NCBI RefSeq assembly: GCF_047511655.1
Contig: NC_133398.1
Span: forward strand, 52,643,638 to 52,707,637
Direction: 5' to 3'
DNA length: 64,000 nt
Source: Castor canadensis
Lineage: Eukaryota; Chordata; Mammalia; Rodentia; Castoridae
A program made the position numbers and the translations under genes. Shown here in pieces: positions 21,572 through 33,539 of the stretch (position 1 is the first letter of the stretch; every line of letters starts with the position of its first letter). The notes under the pieces are model-generated. The model made no database searches and was not told the DNA's origin. It saw nothing but the letters and a program-made list of their open reading frames with translations.

Positions 21572-22045
21572 TTGGTTCAAGATCAGCCCTGGCAAATAGT
21601 TCTCGCGACCCCATCTACAAAAATAAATAGAGCAAAATGGACTGGAGGTGTGGCTGAAATAGTAGAGTTCCTGCTTTGAAAGTGCAAAACCCTAAATTCA
21701 AACCCAAGTTCTACCAAAAAAACAAAAAAAAACAAGGATCTGGAATGTAGCTCATATATTCAGTGGGGCAAGAGTGGGGTAGCAGTCGTTGCTAGGGAAG
21801 TTCCAAGACTAGCCACTAAGAAAAGACAAGGAGGCCTGGTGCCAGGGGTTCACCCCTGTAATCCTACCTGCTCAGGCAGAGATCAGGAGGATTGCAGTTC
21901 AAAGCTGGCCCAGGCAAAAAAAACAAGACCCTATTTCAAAAATACCCAACACACAACAGAAAAGCAGTGGAGTGTCTCAAATATTAGAGCACCTGCCTAG
22001 CAAGCATGAGGCCCTGAGTTCTTACTGTCAAGAAAAAAAAGAAGC
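21572..22045 (+). repeat. Two B1-dID type SINEs
   Basis: A 5'-truncated copy lies at about 21572-21733 and a fuller copy at 21830-22045. Confidence 0.8.
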
Positions 22046-22469
22046 TTTAATCTTTCTCATTAGCAATGTGACCTGGAGGGAAATTGAAATAGTAGGAAGG
22101 AATTATTTATTTCAGCTCATGGCTTCAGAAGTTTCTGTCCACCACAGCAGAGAGGGCCACATGAAGTGGAGCAGCTAGCCTACACTAGCCAGCTTTCTCC
22201 TTTTTCTCCTTTTATTCCATCTGGGCCCCCCAGCCCATGAGATAGTGTGGCTGACATTCGGGGTGGGTCTCCTCCCTCAGTTAATCCTGTCTGCAAACAC
22301 CCTCTCTTTCACACTCACACACACCCAGAGCTGGGCTTTACTAATCTTTTTGTCTCTTCCCAATCCAATCAAGTTGACAAACAAGATTAACCATTATGGT
22401 ACATGAATCATATTTTCTTGTAACTGATTAAAAAAGGAAGGAAAGGGGAGGAAGAAAGGAAGGTGAAGT

Positions 22470-22778
22470 CTTGTCCAAGGGGGTACAGAGTACCTTGTGT
22501 GCATAAGGTGATTGTAGTTATAAACTTTCACCAAAGACTTGATCTTTGACCTCTTAGTGATTTTCTTGCCCGTTGCAGCTGTCACTTTGCAGGGATAGTG
22601 GTCAATTCCAGCCACCAGAGCATGGCTGTAGGGGCGATCTGAGGTGCCAGCATCGTTTTTCACGATGACAGCTTTGCATCCAGAGTAGCGTCCAGCTAGG
22701 ACCAGCACCACTTTCCCGGGTTTCATGAACTTGCCCATTTTGACAGCAACCAGCAGGCCCACAGCAGAAAGGAAGGAT
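22470..22778 (-). pseudogene. RPL27: RPL27 processed pseudogene, 3' truncated
   Basis: The minus strand from 22738 encodes [20 protein letters not shown] and continues through [14 protein letters not shown] and VYNYNHLM. This matches ribosomal protein eL27 for about its first 85 residues without introns. Upstream bases to about 22778 resemble the RPL27 5'UTR (pyrimidine-rich, ending GTCAAA before ATG). Two in-frame codon losses and substitutions of conserved arginines (for example R to C and R to H) are visible. A small deletion then shifts the frame after RYSV near 22487. Similarity ends near 22473 in a GGAA/TTCC simple repeat, so the last third of the usual 136 residues is missing. Not expected to be functional. 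Confidence 0.92.
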
Positions 22779-22829
22779 GGGCACTTCCACTAACCTTTCA
22801 CCCTGCGCTGGGTGACCTCACTACCGCAC

Positions 22830-23120
22830 ATACACTTGGACCAAGTAATTCTACTTCTAGGAATTATTTTACATTTATATTTTCAAAGGGGGGAGATGAC
22901 TTATATGGAGGGTCAGTCATATAATTATAATTATAGTTTTGTTTGTAAGAGCAATTAATTGAAAGTGGCCTAAATGTCCATTAGGAGAGAACCAGTAAAA
23001 GGCAATAAGGAAGGTCTATGTGTTAACAGAGCTAGTTCTCCTTGATATATTGTGAATGGAAAAATACACAGAGCAGTATGGCATATATATATATGATATG
23101 TTGGCATATTTTATAAAAGA
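22830..23120 (+). repeat. Old L1 fragment
   Basis: Resembles the L1M 3' region (GGCCTAAATGTCCATTAGG, TATTGTGAATGGAAAAAT). Confidence 0.55.
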
Positions 23121-23122
23121 AA

Positions 23123-23272
23123 TGAGTGTTGGAGGAGTGGCTTAAACAGTAGAGCACCTGCCTAGCAAGCATGACATCCTGAGATCAATCCCCAGTCCAC
23201 CAAAAAAAAAAAGAAAGAAAAAAAGGAAGGAGGAGGGAGGGGAGGGAAGGAGGGAAAGACGGAGAGGAGAAA
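23123..23272 (+). repeat. ID-like SINE with polypurine tail
   Basis: ID-like body at 23123-23205, continuing into a GGAA/GGGA polypurine tract to about 23272. Confidence 0.85.
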
Positions 23273-24019
23273 ATATATTTGAATCAACAAAAAGTTTCTG
23301 AGCATATAAACAAGAAACTGATAATCCTAGATAACTATAGTATGAGAAGTGGAAACTGGTAGGTAGGATAGAAAGCCACATGTCTTTTCATAATTTTTAA
23401 AGTTTGAAGCACATTTCCTTACAAAAAGAGGAGGGAATTAGAGATGAGACTATGGAAATAATAGTTAAAACAATTATTTTATGTTTGCTGTAAAGGAGAG
23501 TGAGGCGCTTTCTCCAAGAAGTGGTAGCCAGAGGAGGGTATGGGCCAGGGTGGAATTTTTGAAGATAGAAAATATTCCAGTACAATTTTAGGCTGATGGA
23601 GAATGATACAGATTTAGATTATTTCCTGCCTTTCACTATATTACTGTACCTTTTACATTCCTCTGTTATATCTACATCCTATGTTTTTCTTTTTCCATTA
23701 GATAAAACATTACCTGAAAGTAAGAACTGTACATTTTCATCTCTGTATTTCCTTCTCCTTGCCTAGAAGTGACATAAAGCAGGTGCCTAGCACATTTGTG
23801 GAGTGATTTTGTTGAGGACTGTGGCCATAAATGAATCCACACACCATCCAGAACACCTCAGTGTCAAGTTCAAGCCTCTACTTCTTTCTTGCCTGGACAT
23901 GGCAAAACTTAAACCAGGCAGATGGAAAGGAGAAAAGAAGGCATTGCTGACGGAAAGAACAACATAAGCTGCAAAGTCAGAGGTTGTAGAAGTGGTGGTA
24001 GTGATGATGAGGATTACTT

Positions 24020-24205
24020 AACACCCGCTGAGAGTCACTGATACCCCAAGAACTGTTTAACTTTTTTCTTATATTATTTCATTGATCTCTGACAAGAAGT
24101 CTTCAAGGAAGGAATTGTCTTCGTTTACACATGGGGAAACTAAGGCATGAAGGAGGAATAAGTTGCCCTCATGTAGTAACTTGGTCTGATAAAAAGTATA
24201 GACTC
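24020..24205 (+). repeat. MIR-like ancient SINE
   Basis: Sequence such as ACATGGGGAAACTAAGGCATG resembles the conserved 3' part of MIR. Confidence 0.6.
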
Positions 24206-24210
24206 ATTCT

Positions 24211-24289
24211 GCGGCACTGGGATTTGAACTCAGGGCCTCATGCTTGCTAAGCAGGTGCTCTACCACTTAAGCCGCTCTGCCAGCCCCCA
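24211..24289 (-). repeat. ID-like SINE with 20-base target-site duplication
   Basis: Flanks at 24191-24210 and 24290-24309 differ at only one base, showing a rather young insertion into the MIR-like sequence. Confidence 0.93.
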
Positions 24290-24914
24290 AAAAAGTACAG
24301 ACTCATTCTTGCACTTCTCCTGTCATCCCCTCTTGTTCTTGCCATCAAGAACATCTTTAATAAGTATATGCCAAGTCTTATTTTCCAGAACTCTGCAAAA
24401 ACATCCCTTAGTCTCTGAACCAAGGGTGAGAAATCCACTGTACCTCTTGCTTCCGGACATAGTTACAGGAAAAAATGCCAAGGAGTTTTCCTAGCTTCAT
24501 TTCTGTAACTTCTGCTTCCAAACAGAGTGCTGTGTTTTAAAATTAGTTTCTTTCTTAAAAGTAGAAATTGTCCTTGAAATTTAGTTTTTTGTGTCTAAAA
24601 TAATCTTTTTTTTTTCTTTCCTGTTCCCCTGATTTGGGCTAGAAATGAGACAGCATATAAACTCATTTCCTCCATTACTAGTTAGTTCTCTTCCTTTCTA
24701 GATTTCTACCTCTCTTTGAAGGATATCACTGTTGCCCAAACACTTGAAAAACTCATATAATTCCCATTGAATAAGCTCGCTGGTAATTATGTAATTAAAG
24801 GGATGAATTTACCTTTACTGATTGCTTTTTGGATTAATCTAACTTAATACTATTGAATACAGAAAAGTGTTCTATTTAGCCAGGATCCTTGTGGCTGACA
24901 CTCTGCCCTTAGGC

Positions 24915-25575
24915 TGTGTTATGAGCTGAGTTGTGCTCCTCCAAGAAGTCACTTGATGATGCCTTACCCACCAGGAACTTAGAATCTCATTGCTCTTGGA
25001 AACAAGGTCTTTTTATTTTTGGGTGGACCTGGGCTTTGAACTCAGACTTGTTCAAAAGCAGGCACTCTACCACTTGAGCTTCATCTCTAATCCATTTTGG
25101 ATATGGGGTCTCACGAACTATTTGCCCAGGTTGCCCTTGAACCTTGATCCTCCTGATCTCAGCCTCCCAAGTATCAAGGATTACAGGCATGAGCCACCAG
25201 AGCCCCAGTGGAGACAGGTCTTTATGGAGGTAATTAAGTTAAAATGAGGGGTTGGGGTATAGCTCAGTATGCATGAGGCCCTTCCTTCAATCCCTACAGG
25301 GGATTAAATGAGGTCGTTAGGGTGGGCCTTAATCCAATATGACTGGTATCCTTAAGAAAAAGGAGATTAAGACTCAGATGCACAGAGACAGGATCATCAA
25401 CAAGAAGACACAGGGAGAAGACTATAATCTCCAGGCCAAGGAGAAAGTTCTCAAAAACCAACCCTGCTGACATCTATGATCTTGGACTTTGGGTCTCCAA
25501 ATTCTGAGAAAATAAATTTGTTGTTTAGCCCACCCAACCCATGGTATATTGCTATAAAGCCCTAGTAAATAACAC
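24915..25575 (+). mobile_element. MLT1-type (ERVL-MaLR) solo LTR remnant with nested SINEs
   Basis: Ancient LTR with AAGTCACTTGATGATGCC, ATGAGGTCGTTAGGGTGG and GTTGTTTAGCCCACCCAACC. It is interrupted by a minus dimer SINE (25011-25206) and a plus ID-like SINE (about 25247-25305). No viral coding sequence is present. Confidence 0.7.
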
Positions 25576-25839
25576 AGGCCCTTAGAGCACCACTTTCACT
25601 GTGTCAATCACTGAACCTCCAAACCTGTAGTGCCTACTGGATGTCTCCATTTGTATATTCCCTGACCCTTCACACAAAGTGTGTCCAAAATAGAGCTCTC
25701 ACTTCTCTCTGCATGCTTGCTCTTCCTTCAGGGATCCCCATCTCAGTAATGGCCCCTCATGACAAGCCAGGGATCAGTTGTCATTCTAGATTCTAGTGAT
25801 AAAGTTTTGTCCATTCTGATCCTTTCTTTTTTTCTTTTC

Positions 25840-26256
25840 TTTTTTTTTGCAGTACTGGGGCTTGAACTGAAGGCCTCACACTTGCTAGGCAGTTGCTCTA
25901 CCACTGGAGCCACTACTCTGCCAGCCCTTTACTTTGACAATTTTACAGAAATGACCCAAACATTGTATGCACATAAGAATAAAATAAAAATTAAAAAAAA
26001 AAAAGAAAATTTTACAACCAAAAAAGTGGGAATAGCCAGGCACCAGTGGCTTATTCCTATAATCTTAGCTACTTGGGAGGATAAGATCAAGGATCAAGGT
26101 TCAAGGCCAGCCCAGGCAAATAGTTCTTGAGACTCCATCTCCAAAATAACTAGAGCAATATGAGCTGGAGATGTGGCTCAAGTGGTAATACACCTGCTTT
26201 GCAAGTACAAAGCCCTAAGTTCAAAGCCCAGTCCCACCAAAAAAAAAAAAAAAGAA
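25840..26256. repeat. SINE / L1 3' end / SINE cluster
   Basis: Minus ID-like SINE at 25840-25928. An L1 3' terminus with A-rich tail follows at 25929-26018 (ACCCAAACATTGTATGCACAT), then a plus B1-dID at 26030-26256. Confidence 0.75.
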
Positions 26257-26863
26257 AATGAAATAAAGAAAACTGGAAAGAATAAAGCAATGAACACTCT
26301 TCACAAAATCTGCAATTCATTGATGTTCTCTTTTTCTTTATCAGTGAAGCCCACCATATTTGTGGAATCTTACATCACTGGATTCAACTACCTCAAATAT
26401 TTACAAGAAAAATATATCTGTATTGAACAGTACAGCCATTTTCTTGCCATCATTCCCCAAACTATAATATGACAACTATCTTCATAGCATTTACACTGTA
26501 TTAGTTATTATGAGTAATCTAAAGGTGACTTACAGTATACAGGAAGATGTGTTCAGGCTATCTGCAAGTACTAGGCCATTTTATATAAGAACTTGAGCAT
26601 CTATTTTAGCATCCACAGGAGCTCCCGGAACCAATCCTACCCAGATTCTGAGAGACAAATTTATATTATATAACTTTTCCTCTGAACCATTTGGAAGTAA
26701 ATTGCAAACGCCATGATATATCACTTTCAAATCCTTCAGCATGCATCCCTAAAATTGAAAAAGGATATTCTGCCATATAACCTCGGTATCGATACCACAC
26801 TTTAAAATTAACATTATTTTGGTAATACAACCTAATATGCAGCCTTATTTTAATTTCTACCAA

Positions 26864-27080
26864 GCCAGGAATGGTGGTGCATGCCAGTAATCCCAGCTAC
26901 TCAGAAGACAGAGATGAGGATTATGAGTTGCAGGCCAGTCCATGAAGTTAGTGAGATCCTGTCTCAAAACTAAATTTTTTTTAAAAGGCTGGGGGTATAG
27001 TTCAAGTGGTAGAGCACTTGTCTAACAAGTGTGAGGCCTTGGGCTCAACCCCCAATACCGTCCCCCCCTCAACAAAAACA
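26864..27080 (+). repeat. B1-like plus ID-like SINE
   Basis: B1-like half with GTGCATGCCAGTAATCCCAG, then an ID-like half ending CAACCCCCAATACCG. Confidence 0.85.
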
Positions 27081-27228
27081 ATAAAGCTACCAATTGTCTA
27101 CACAATGAATTTTTAAGCTTTCCTTTCCCATCCTTACTCTATCCAGGATCTAATCAAAGCTCATGCCTTGCACTGTAAGTCCCTTTAGATATTTTTAACT
27201 TAGAACAATTGCCCCCACCATCAGCATT

Positions 27229-28426
27229 CTTTTTTTCCATTTATTTATTTATTCTTCTTGTGGTACTGGGGGTTGAACTCAGAGCCTCCAGCCTACTACA
27301 ATTCCTCTACCACTGGAGCCACACTCCCAATCCTTCTTTATTCTTGACCCTGATTTTGAAAATTTCAAGCCAGTTTTTTTTTTTTTTAGTACTGAGCTAT
27401 TTCATCAGACCTTCTGTGAAGGGTGTTTTTGAGACAGGGTTTTAAGAACTATTTTCCCAGGCTGGCTTCGAACCACCATCCTCCTGATTTCTGCGTACCG
27501 AGTAGCAGCTGGGATTACAAGTGTGAGTCAGTAGAATCTGGCTAAGCCAGTTATTTTACAGAACGGTACGCATTCTGGATTTATCTGATGGTTGTCCTCA
27601 TATTTAGAGTCAAAGTACCTTAACTTCTTTGTCCTTTTGACACAAATCCATTAGTCTTTGAAAATTTTCTTTTTTTCCTGGCACAAATATTCTACTTTTT
27701 TTGTGTGTGTGTGGTTGTACTAGGGCTTGAACTCAGAGCTTCATGCTTGCCAGGCAGGTACTCTACCACTTGAGCCACTCCACCAGCCCAACCAATATGC
27801 TATATTCACTTTGTTATTTGCCCCACCCTGAAGTCAGTTGAATTTTCTTTCTTTTTTTTTTTTTTTTTGAGGTACTGGGGTTTGAACTCAGGGCCTCACA
27901 CATGCTAGGCAGGTGCTCTACCACTTGAGCCACTCGGCAAGCCCTGTTTTATATTGGATTTTTTTGAAATAGGGTCTCAAAAACTATTTGCCTCAGGTGA
28001 TCCTTCTGATCGCTGCCTCCTGAGTAGCTAGGATTACAGGCATGAGCCATTGGCACCTAGCTTTTTAAAATGTTTTTCTTTCTGTTTCATTTTAGATATT
28101 GACTATTACTATGCCATTTTCTTTTCTGACGGCATGAGATTTGAACTCAGGGCCTCATGCTTGCTAGGATGTTGTGCCCTACCACTTGAGCCCTCTGCCA
28201 GCTGAATCAAACTCAACTGAATTTGATTTTTTTTTCGGTACTGAGGTTTGAACTCAGAGCTTACACCTTGAGTCACTCCACCAGCCCTTTTTTGTGATTT
28301 TTTTTTTTCTTTTTGGGATAGGGTCTCTGGAACTATTTGCCCAGGCCTGCTTCAAACCACATTCCTCCAGATCTCTGTCTCCTGAGTAGCTAGGATTACA
28401 AGTGTGAGCCACCAGTGCCCAGCTTC
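27229..28426 (-). repeat. Cluster of six antisense SINEs
   Basis: Copies at about 27229-27335, 27372-27543, 27696-27791, 27850-28064, 28117-28204 and 28225-28426, alternating short ID-like and long dimeric forms. Nearly all the stretch is SINE-derived. Confidence 0.85.
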
Positions 28427-28479
28427 AACTGAATTTCTAAACTACTCTAGCTGATAGGTTGTAATATACATGTGCATAG

Positions 28480-28600
28480 AAACAACATAAAGAATCTCCC
28501 TGTGTATCCTTATCTCAAACTAGCAAAAACGGCGTGTGGGGGGACGTGGCCCAAATAATGTATACACATGTAAGTACCTGTAAAAATGATAAAATTTAAA
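28480..28600 (+). repeat. L1 3' end
   Basis: GTGGGGGGACGTGGCCCAAATAATGTATACACATG and an A-rich end, related to the L1 termini at 12.9, 25.9 and 32.1 kb. Confidence 0.6.
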
Positions 28601-28668
28601 AACTTATATATATGTATATATAAATATATATGTGTGTATAGTATATATAGTGTACATATATGTGTGTG

Positions 28669-28716
<48 letters not shown>
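28600..28716. repeat. (TA)n/(TG)n microsatellite
   Basis: TATA-rich stretch, then a long TG run at about 28660-28714 with one CG interruption. Confidence 0.95.
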
Positions 28717-28718
<2 letters not shown>

Positions 28719-28721
28719 GTA

Positions 28722-29450
28722 CTCTAGCTGAGTGTGGGGTTCATGTCTATAATCCCAGATACTGTAGGAGGATCATGAGTTTGAGACCAGCCCAGCAAAG
28801 TTAGTGAGACCCTATCTCAAGACAAAACAAAACAGGACCGGGAATGTGTCTCCCTATGTTGCCCAAACTCTTCTTGAACTTCTGGGCTAAAGTGATCCTC
28901 CTGTCTCACTTTCCTGAGTAGCTTAGACTACAAGCATGCACTGCCACACCTGGCTTTCAAAAGTTTCTTGAAATTGGGCTGGTGGAATGGCTCAAGTGGA
29001 CAGCACCTGCCTATCAAGTGTGAGCCTGAGTTCAAACCCCAGTGCCACCAAAAACAAACAAAAAGCTTCTTGAAATTTATTTTCACCTGATTATATTTCA
29101 ATTTGACATATACATTGTCAAATTTGTTTCTTTTTATATTCAATCTTATGGCTTTGTTTGTCTGTTTTGCAGTGCTGGGGATCAAACCCAGGACCTTTCA
29201 CAGGTAGGCAAATGCTCAACTCCACCCCTAGTCCCAATTTTTTTTTTTTGGTGGTGCTGGGTTTAAAGTCAGGGCTTCAAACTTGCAAAGCAGGTGCTCT
29301 ATCACTTGAGCCACACCTCCAGTCCATTTTGCTTTGGTTACTTTGGAGCAAGGGTCTTGAAAACGATCTGTTAAGGCTGTGAACCTCGATCCTCCCAATC
29401 TCAGCCTTCCAAGTAGCTATGATTACAAGTGTGAGCCACTAGCACCTGGC
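28722..29450. repeat. SINE cluster in both orientations
   Basis: Plus B1-like 28722-28835, minus B1-like 28845-28955, plus ID-like 28975-29056, minus ID-like 29166-29234, minus dimer 29240-29450. Confidence 0.8.
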
Positions 29451-29603
29451 CCAGCCCATTTTCTTTTTGCCCTTTTTTATTTAACAAAACTTCCAACCAT
29501 TTATATAGAAGTCAAAACTTTATAAAATGAATATTTAAGCATTTTAAAAATCAAAACCAGTGCCAAATCAATTTATGAGTGAAAAGAAGAGGTAGGTTGT
29601 GAC

Positions 29604-29655
29604 AGTCAAGAGGTGGAAACAATCCAGACATCCTCAATGGATGAATATAAATCGC
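29604..29655 (+). repeat. 52-bp exact copy of a nearby L1 segment
   Basis: Identical, base for base, to 30699-30750, where the same 52 bases sit inside a longer old L1 3' region. Here the flanks are not L1-like. Confidence 0.93.
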
Positions 29656-29717
29656 CAAGGCTCTTGAGAATGATGACAATTTTCAGGGCAAAGATTGAAA
29701 TAAGACATTCCACCAGC

Positions 29718-29852
29718 CTTTTTTTTTGTGAAGGAGTTTTTCAAGTTAGAGTCTTGTGAACTGTTTCCCCGGACTGGCTGTGAACCTTGATCCTCCTGAT
29801 TTCTACCTCCTGAGCAGCTAGGATTACAGGCGTGAGCCACTGGCGCCCAGCT
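29718..29852 (-). repeat. Antisense SINE (B1-like half)
   Basis: Ends with CTAGGATTACAGGCGTGAGC, typical of the dimeric SINE. Confidence 0.85.
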
Positions 29853-30574
29853 GTGCAGTTGTTCTATATTCATTTGCTGTTAATGTAACTGAGTTACTTG
29901 AAGGAGCAGTACCACATGAAGCAAATTTCACACAAAATAAGTGTTGCTCTTTGTTGCCGAACACGTCCAAAATTTTGTTGTGGTACATTTAAAGCAAACA
30001 ATTCTCATTTATGCACAATATTCCCTGCCAATTAAACCTTGTTTCCAAAACAAAAATAAAAGCAAAAGAACCTCAAAATAGATCAACCACCTAATACAAG
30101 AATTAAAACGATAAAATAGGGATAAAACTTTAAAGATGAGATTAGAAAATGTAGGGATAAATCTTTATGATCTTGAATTTGGCTATATATACGGTCATGT
30201 ATATATTTTGGCAATACTGGGGTTTGAATTCAGGGCTCTGTGCTTGCTAGTTAGGAGCTATACTTCTTGACTGGCACATAAAAATGTATATATTTATGGG
30301 GTGCCATGTAATGTTTCAATGCATATATATGCTGTGTACTGTTCAAATCAGGGTAAGTTTATTTATCTCCTAAACATTTATCATTTCTTTATAGTAAAAA
30401 CATTCAATATCCTTTCTTCTAGCCTTTTTGAAATATATAGTACATTAGGCAATGTACTATTAAATGACACCAAAAGCATGGTTGACAATAAAAAATTAGA
30501 TTAAATGGACATAGTGAAAATTAAAAACTTTTAGGCATCAAAAGACATTATCAAGAAAGTGGCATATGAGTGAG

Positions 30575-31110
30575 AATATGGTGGCACATACCTACAATCT
30601 AGCACCTAGGAAGCAAAACCTTGTTGGGCATGTAAAATGGTTAGGTGCTGTGAAATACAGTTTAGCAATACCTCAGACAAGGCTGCACTATTCAAAATAG
30701 TCAAGAGGTGGAAACAATCCAGACATCCTCAATGGATGAATATAAATCGCAGTCTAAATATATATTAGAATATTACTTAGCCGTATAAAGGAATGCAATG
30801 CTGATACACACCACAACATAGATAAACCTCAAAACTATTGGAAGCCAGACACAAAAGGATACATATTGTATTATTCTATACACACGAAATGTACAGAATA
30901 GTAAATCCATAGAGAAAGAAAGCAGACAAACCTCAAAAAACATTAGAAGCCATGGGGAATGGGGAGCAACTGCTTGAAGAGGTATGGGGTTTCCTTTCAG
31001 GAAGTGTGTGGAACTAATATAGGTAATGGTTGCACAACATTGTCAATCTAATAAATGCCACTGAACTGTTTTCTTTAAAATGATTTTTGTCATGTCAATT
31101 TCATTTCAAC
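30575..31110 (+). repeat. Old L1 3' region (L1M-like)
   Basis: Matches remembered features of ancient L1: AGAGGTGGAAACAATCC, ATTACTTAGCCGTATAAAGG, GGTTGCACAACATTGTCAAT and GCCACTGAACTGTTTTCTTTAA. Confidence 0.75.
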
Positions 31111-31214
31111 AAGAAAAGTACACACATGGGTTTTAAAAAGCATCATTTCACCAACAGTCTATGCGTTAATGTCAATAATCAAACAAGATGCAATAAAATG
31201 TTTCAACTTTGAAG

Positions 31215-31600
31215 TTGCAAGTGGTGGTCCAGGTTTGTATTCCCAGCACTTGAGAGGCTGAGGCAGAAGGGTCATAAGTTCCAGGCCAGCCTAGGCTATA
31301 CAGAGAGACCTTGTCTCAAACAACTTTGAATGTGAAGGAGTCCTAAACTTAAAACTCTATGACATCGAAGCAAGGGATAGTACGACTTGTTTTTTGTTTG
31401 TTTTTTTTTTTTTCCTGGTGCTTGGAGTCAAACCCAGGGCTTTGCACTTGCTGGGTAAGTGATCTACCTCTAAACTGCACCCCAGATCCCTGATTTTTTG
31501 AATCTCCTTATATGTGGATTTAAACTGTGACCTTCCTGCTTCCCACCTCCGTAGTGCTGGGATTTTGGCATTACAGATGTGAGTCTCCATGGCCCAGCTA
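31215..31600. repeat. B1-like SINE (plus) and dimer SINE (minus)
   Basis: Sense B1-like element at 31215-31325 and an antisense copy at about 31395-31600. Confidence 0.75.
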
Positions 31601-31829
31601 GCTTTTTACTTCAAGCAAAATATGGAGTAATAACACTAATAGACAAGAAACAGTAGTTATTTCCTTCAGAATAGTGATTAAACATGCAGGTTTCAGAGTT
31701 AGATCACCTGGGTTCCCAGCCTGCTTCTCCCAGAAATGTTCTGAAGGACAATCAAAGAACAGTGGATGGACTGGGGTGTAACTCAGTGGTTAGATCCCTC
31801 CCAACAAGGGAGAGATGAGGATAGGTAAG

Positions 31830-32265
31830 ACACCTAAAAAATTAGCTAGCATTTGTTGCCCTTAACACAGAGAAACTAAAGCAGATACCTTAAAGCAACT
31901 GAGGCCAATAGGAAAAGGGGAACAGGTACTAGAGAAAAGGTTAGATCAAAAAGAATTAACCTAGAAGGTAACACCCACGCACAGGAAATCAATGTAAGTC
32001 AATGCCCTGTATAGCTATCCTTATCTCAACCAGCAAAACCCCTTGTTCCTTCCTATTATTGCTTATATTCTCTCTACAACAAAATTAGAGATAAGGGCAA
32101 AATAGTTTCTGCTGGGTATTGGGGGGGAGCGGGAGGGGGTGGAGTGGGTGGTAGGGGAGGGGGTGGGGGCAGGGGGGAGAAATGACCCAAGCCTTGTATG
32201 CACATATGAATAATAAAAGAAAAAGGAAAATAAAATAAAATAAAATAAAATAAAATTACAATGTA
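31830..32265 (+). repeat. 5'-truncated L1 3' end with G-rich tract and (TAAAA)n tail
   Basis: Rodent-type L1 3'UTR containing a dense G-run region (32120-32179), the terminal string TTGTATGCACATATGAATAATAAAAG, and a TAAAA microsatellite at 32231-32256. Confidence 0.8.
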
Positions 32266-32801
32266 TTTCTTTTTACATATTTCTGTGCTACTAAGAATTG
32301 CATCATTGCTATTGGAAGATTTGCTTCATTTATTCTCCCTCTGCTGGCTGGTTCTATACTACCACATAGGAATGAACTCAAATACACACAGGAGTTGAAG
32401 TTATAATTACCTAACAAATATTTACTGAGCACTCTCTTATTACGGGCCAGGCACTTAGCTTTATTCTGGGTATACCAGAATCAGGTTAATGGCAAGGGCC
32501 CTGACCAAATTTTTCTTCTAGTATAGGGACAGACTATAAACAGGTCATTTGTATGTCCTAAGTAGGTACTAGGAAGGGCACCGGTGCTAGAGAATAAGGG
32601 AGGAAGGGTCCTATTTTAGGTAGTATGATTAGAAACGCTTCTTTAAAGAGGCGACATTTAATCTGAAAGACCTGCATGGCATTACCTAATGACAGTAGGT
32701 GAATTTGAGACCGGAAAGTCATATGATCGAGTTTGGACAGTATGTGACTGCAATGGGGAAGCAAATGGAGCATTGCCAACAATGAAATGATGTAATTTGC
32801 A

Positions 32802-33006
32802 TTTTTTGGTGGTGTTGGGGTTTGAACTCAGGGCCTCACGCTTGCTAAGCTGGTGCTCTACCACTTGAGCCACGCCCCCAGTTCTTTTTTGTGTTGGGTA
32901 TTTTCGAGAGTCTCGCGAACTATTTGCCCTACTCAGGCTAGCCTCTAACCATAAACCTCCTGATCTCTGCCTCCCCGGTAGGGAGGCGTGAATCACCGGC
33001 GCCCGT
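32802..33006 (-). repeat. B1-dID SINE
   Basis: Antisense dimer, well preserved, with CpG dinucleotides still present (TCTCGCGAAC), suggesting a fairly young copy. Confidence 0.88.
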
Positions 33007-33539
33007 CATAATATGTACTTTTAAAAGATCGCATAGTAGTAGGGAACATCTCCCTCCACACCACCCCCCGCAAAAAAAAAAAAACAAAAATCTAAGATCG
33101 CAGAGGCAAGAGAGAAAGCAGGGAGGCTTTTGGAGGCATCCGATGACTGTCAGTGCTTGGGGTAATCGTGCCTACTTGCTGTGCGACACGGCGACTGAGG
33201 GCGCTATTCTGTGACAGGACAGAGAACATTGCAAAGCAGTAAGAGAAGCCAAGAAAAAAAATATCAGGGCTGTGAATCGCTGGGACCAGAGCAGGACGCG
33301 GTCCAGAACAGTAAATCTTCCGGTCTTGCCTTCCTACTTTGGTAGCACTGGGTGCTTGAGAGTGTCAGGGAACCAAGTCGGGCTCCGCAGTGGTCAAACT
33401 ACAAGGCCTAGGTGAGCGCAGATAAGATTAGGCAGGGAAGATGTTAACCTTCACTGTTAAAAAGAGAAACCCCTCTCCACCACCTCACAATGGCAGCTAA
33501 ACGTTCAATCCCACCAACTCAATCCCACACCAGCTGCTT

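Noticed and set aside
27229-28426. Regularly repeated motifs that could suggest an array
   Set aside because: Spacing is irregular and the repeats are full SINE bodies, so this is not a CRISPR or satellite array.
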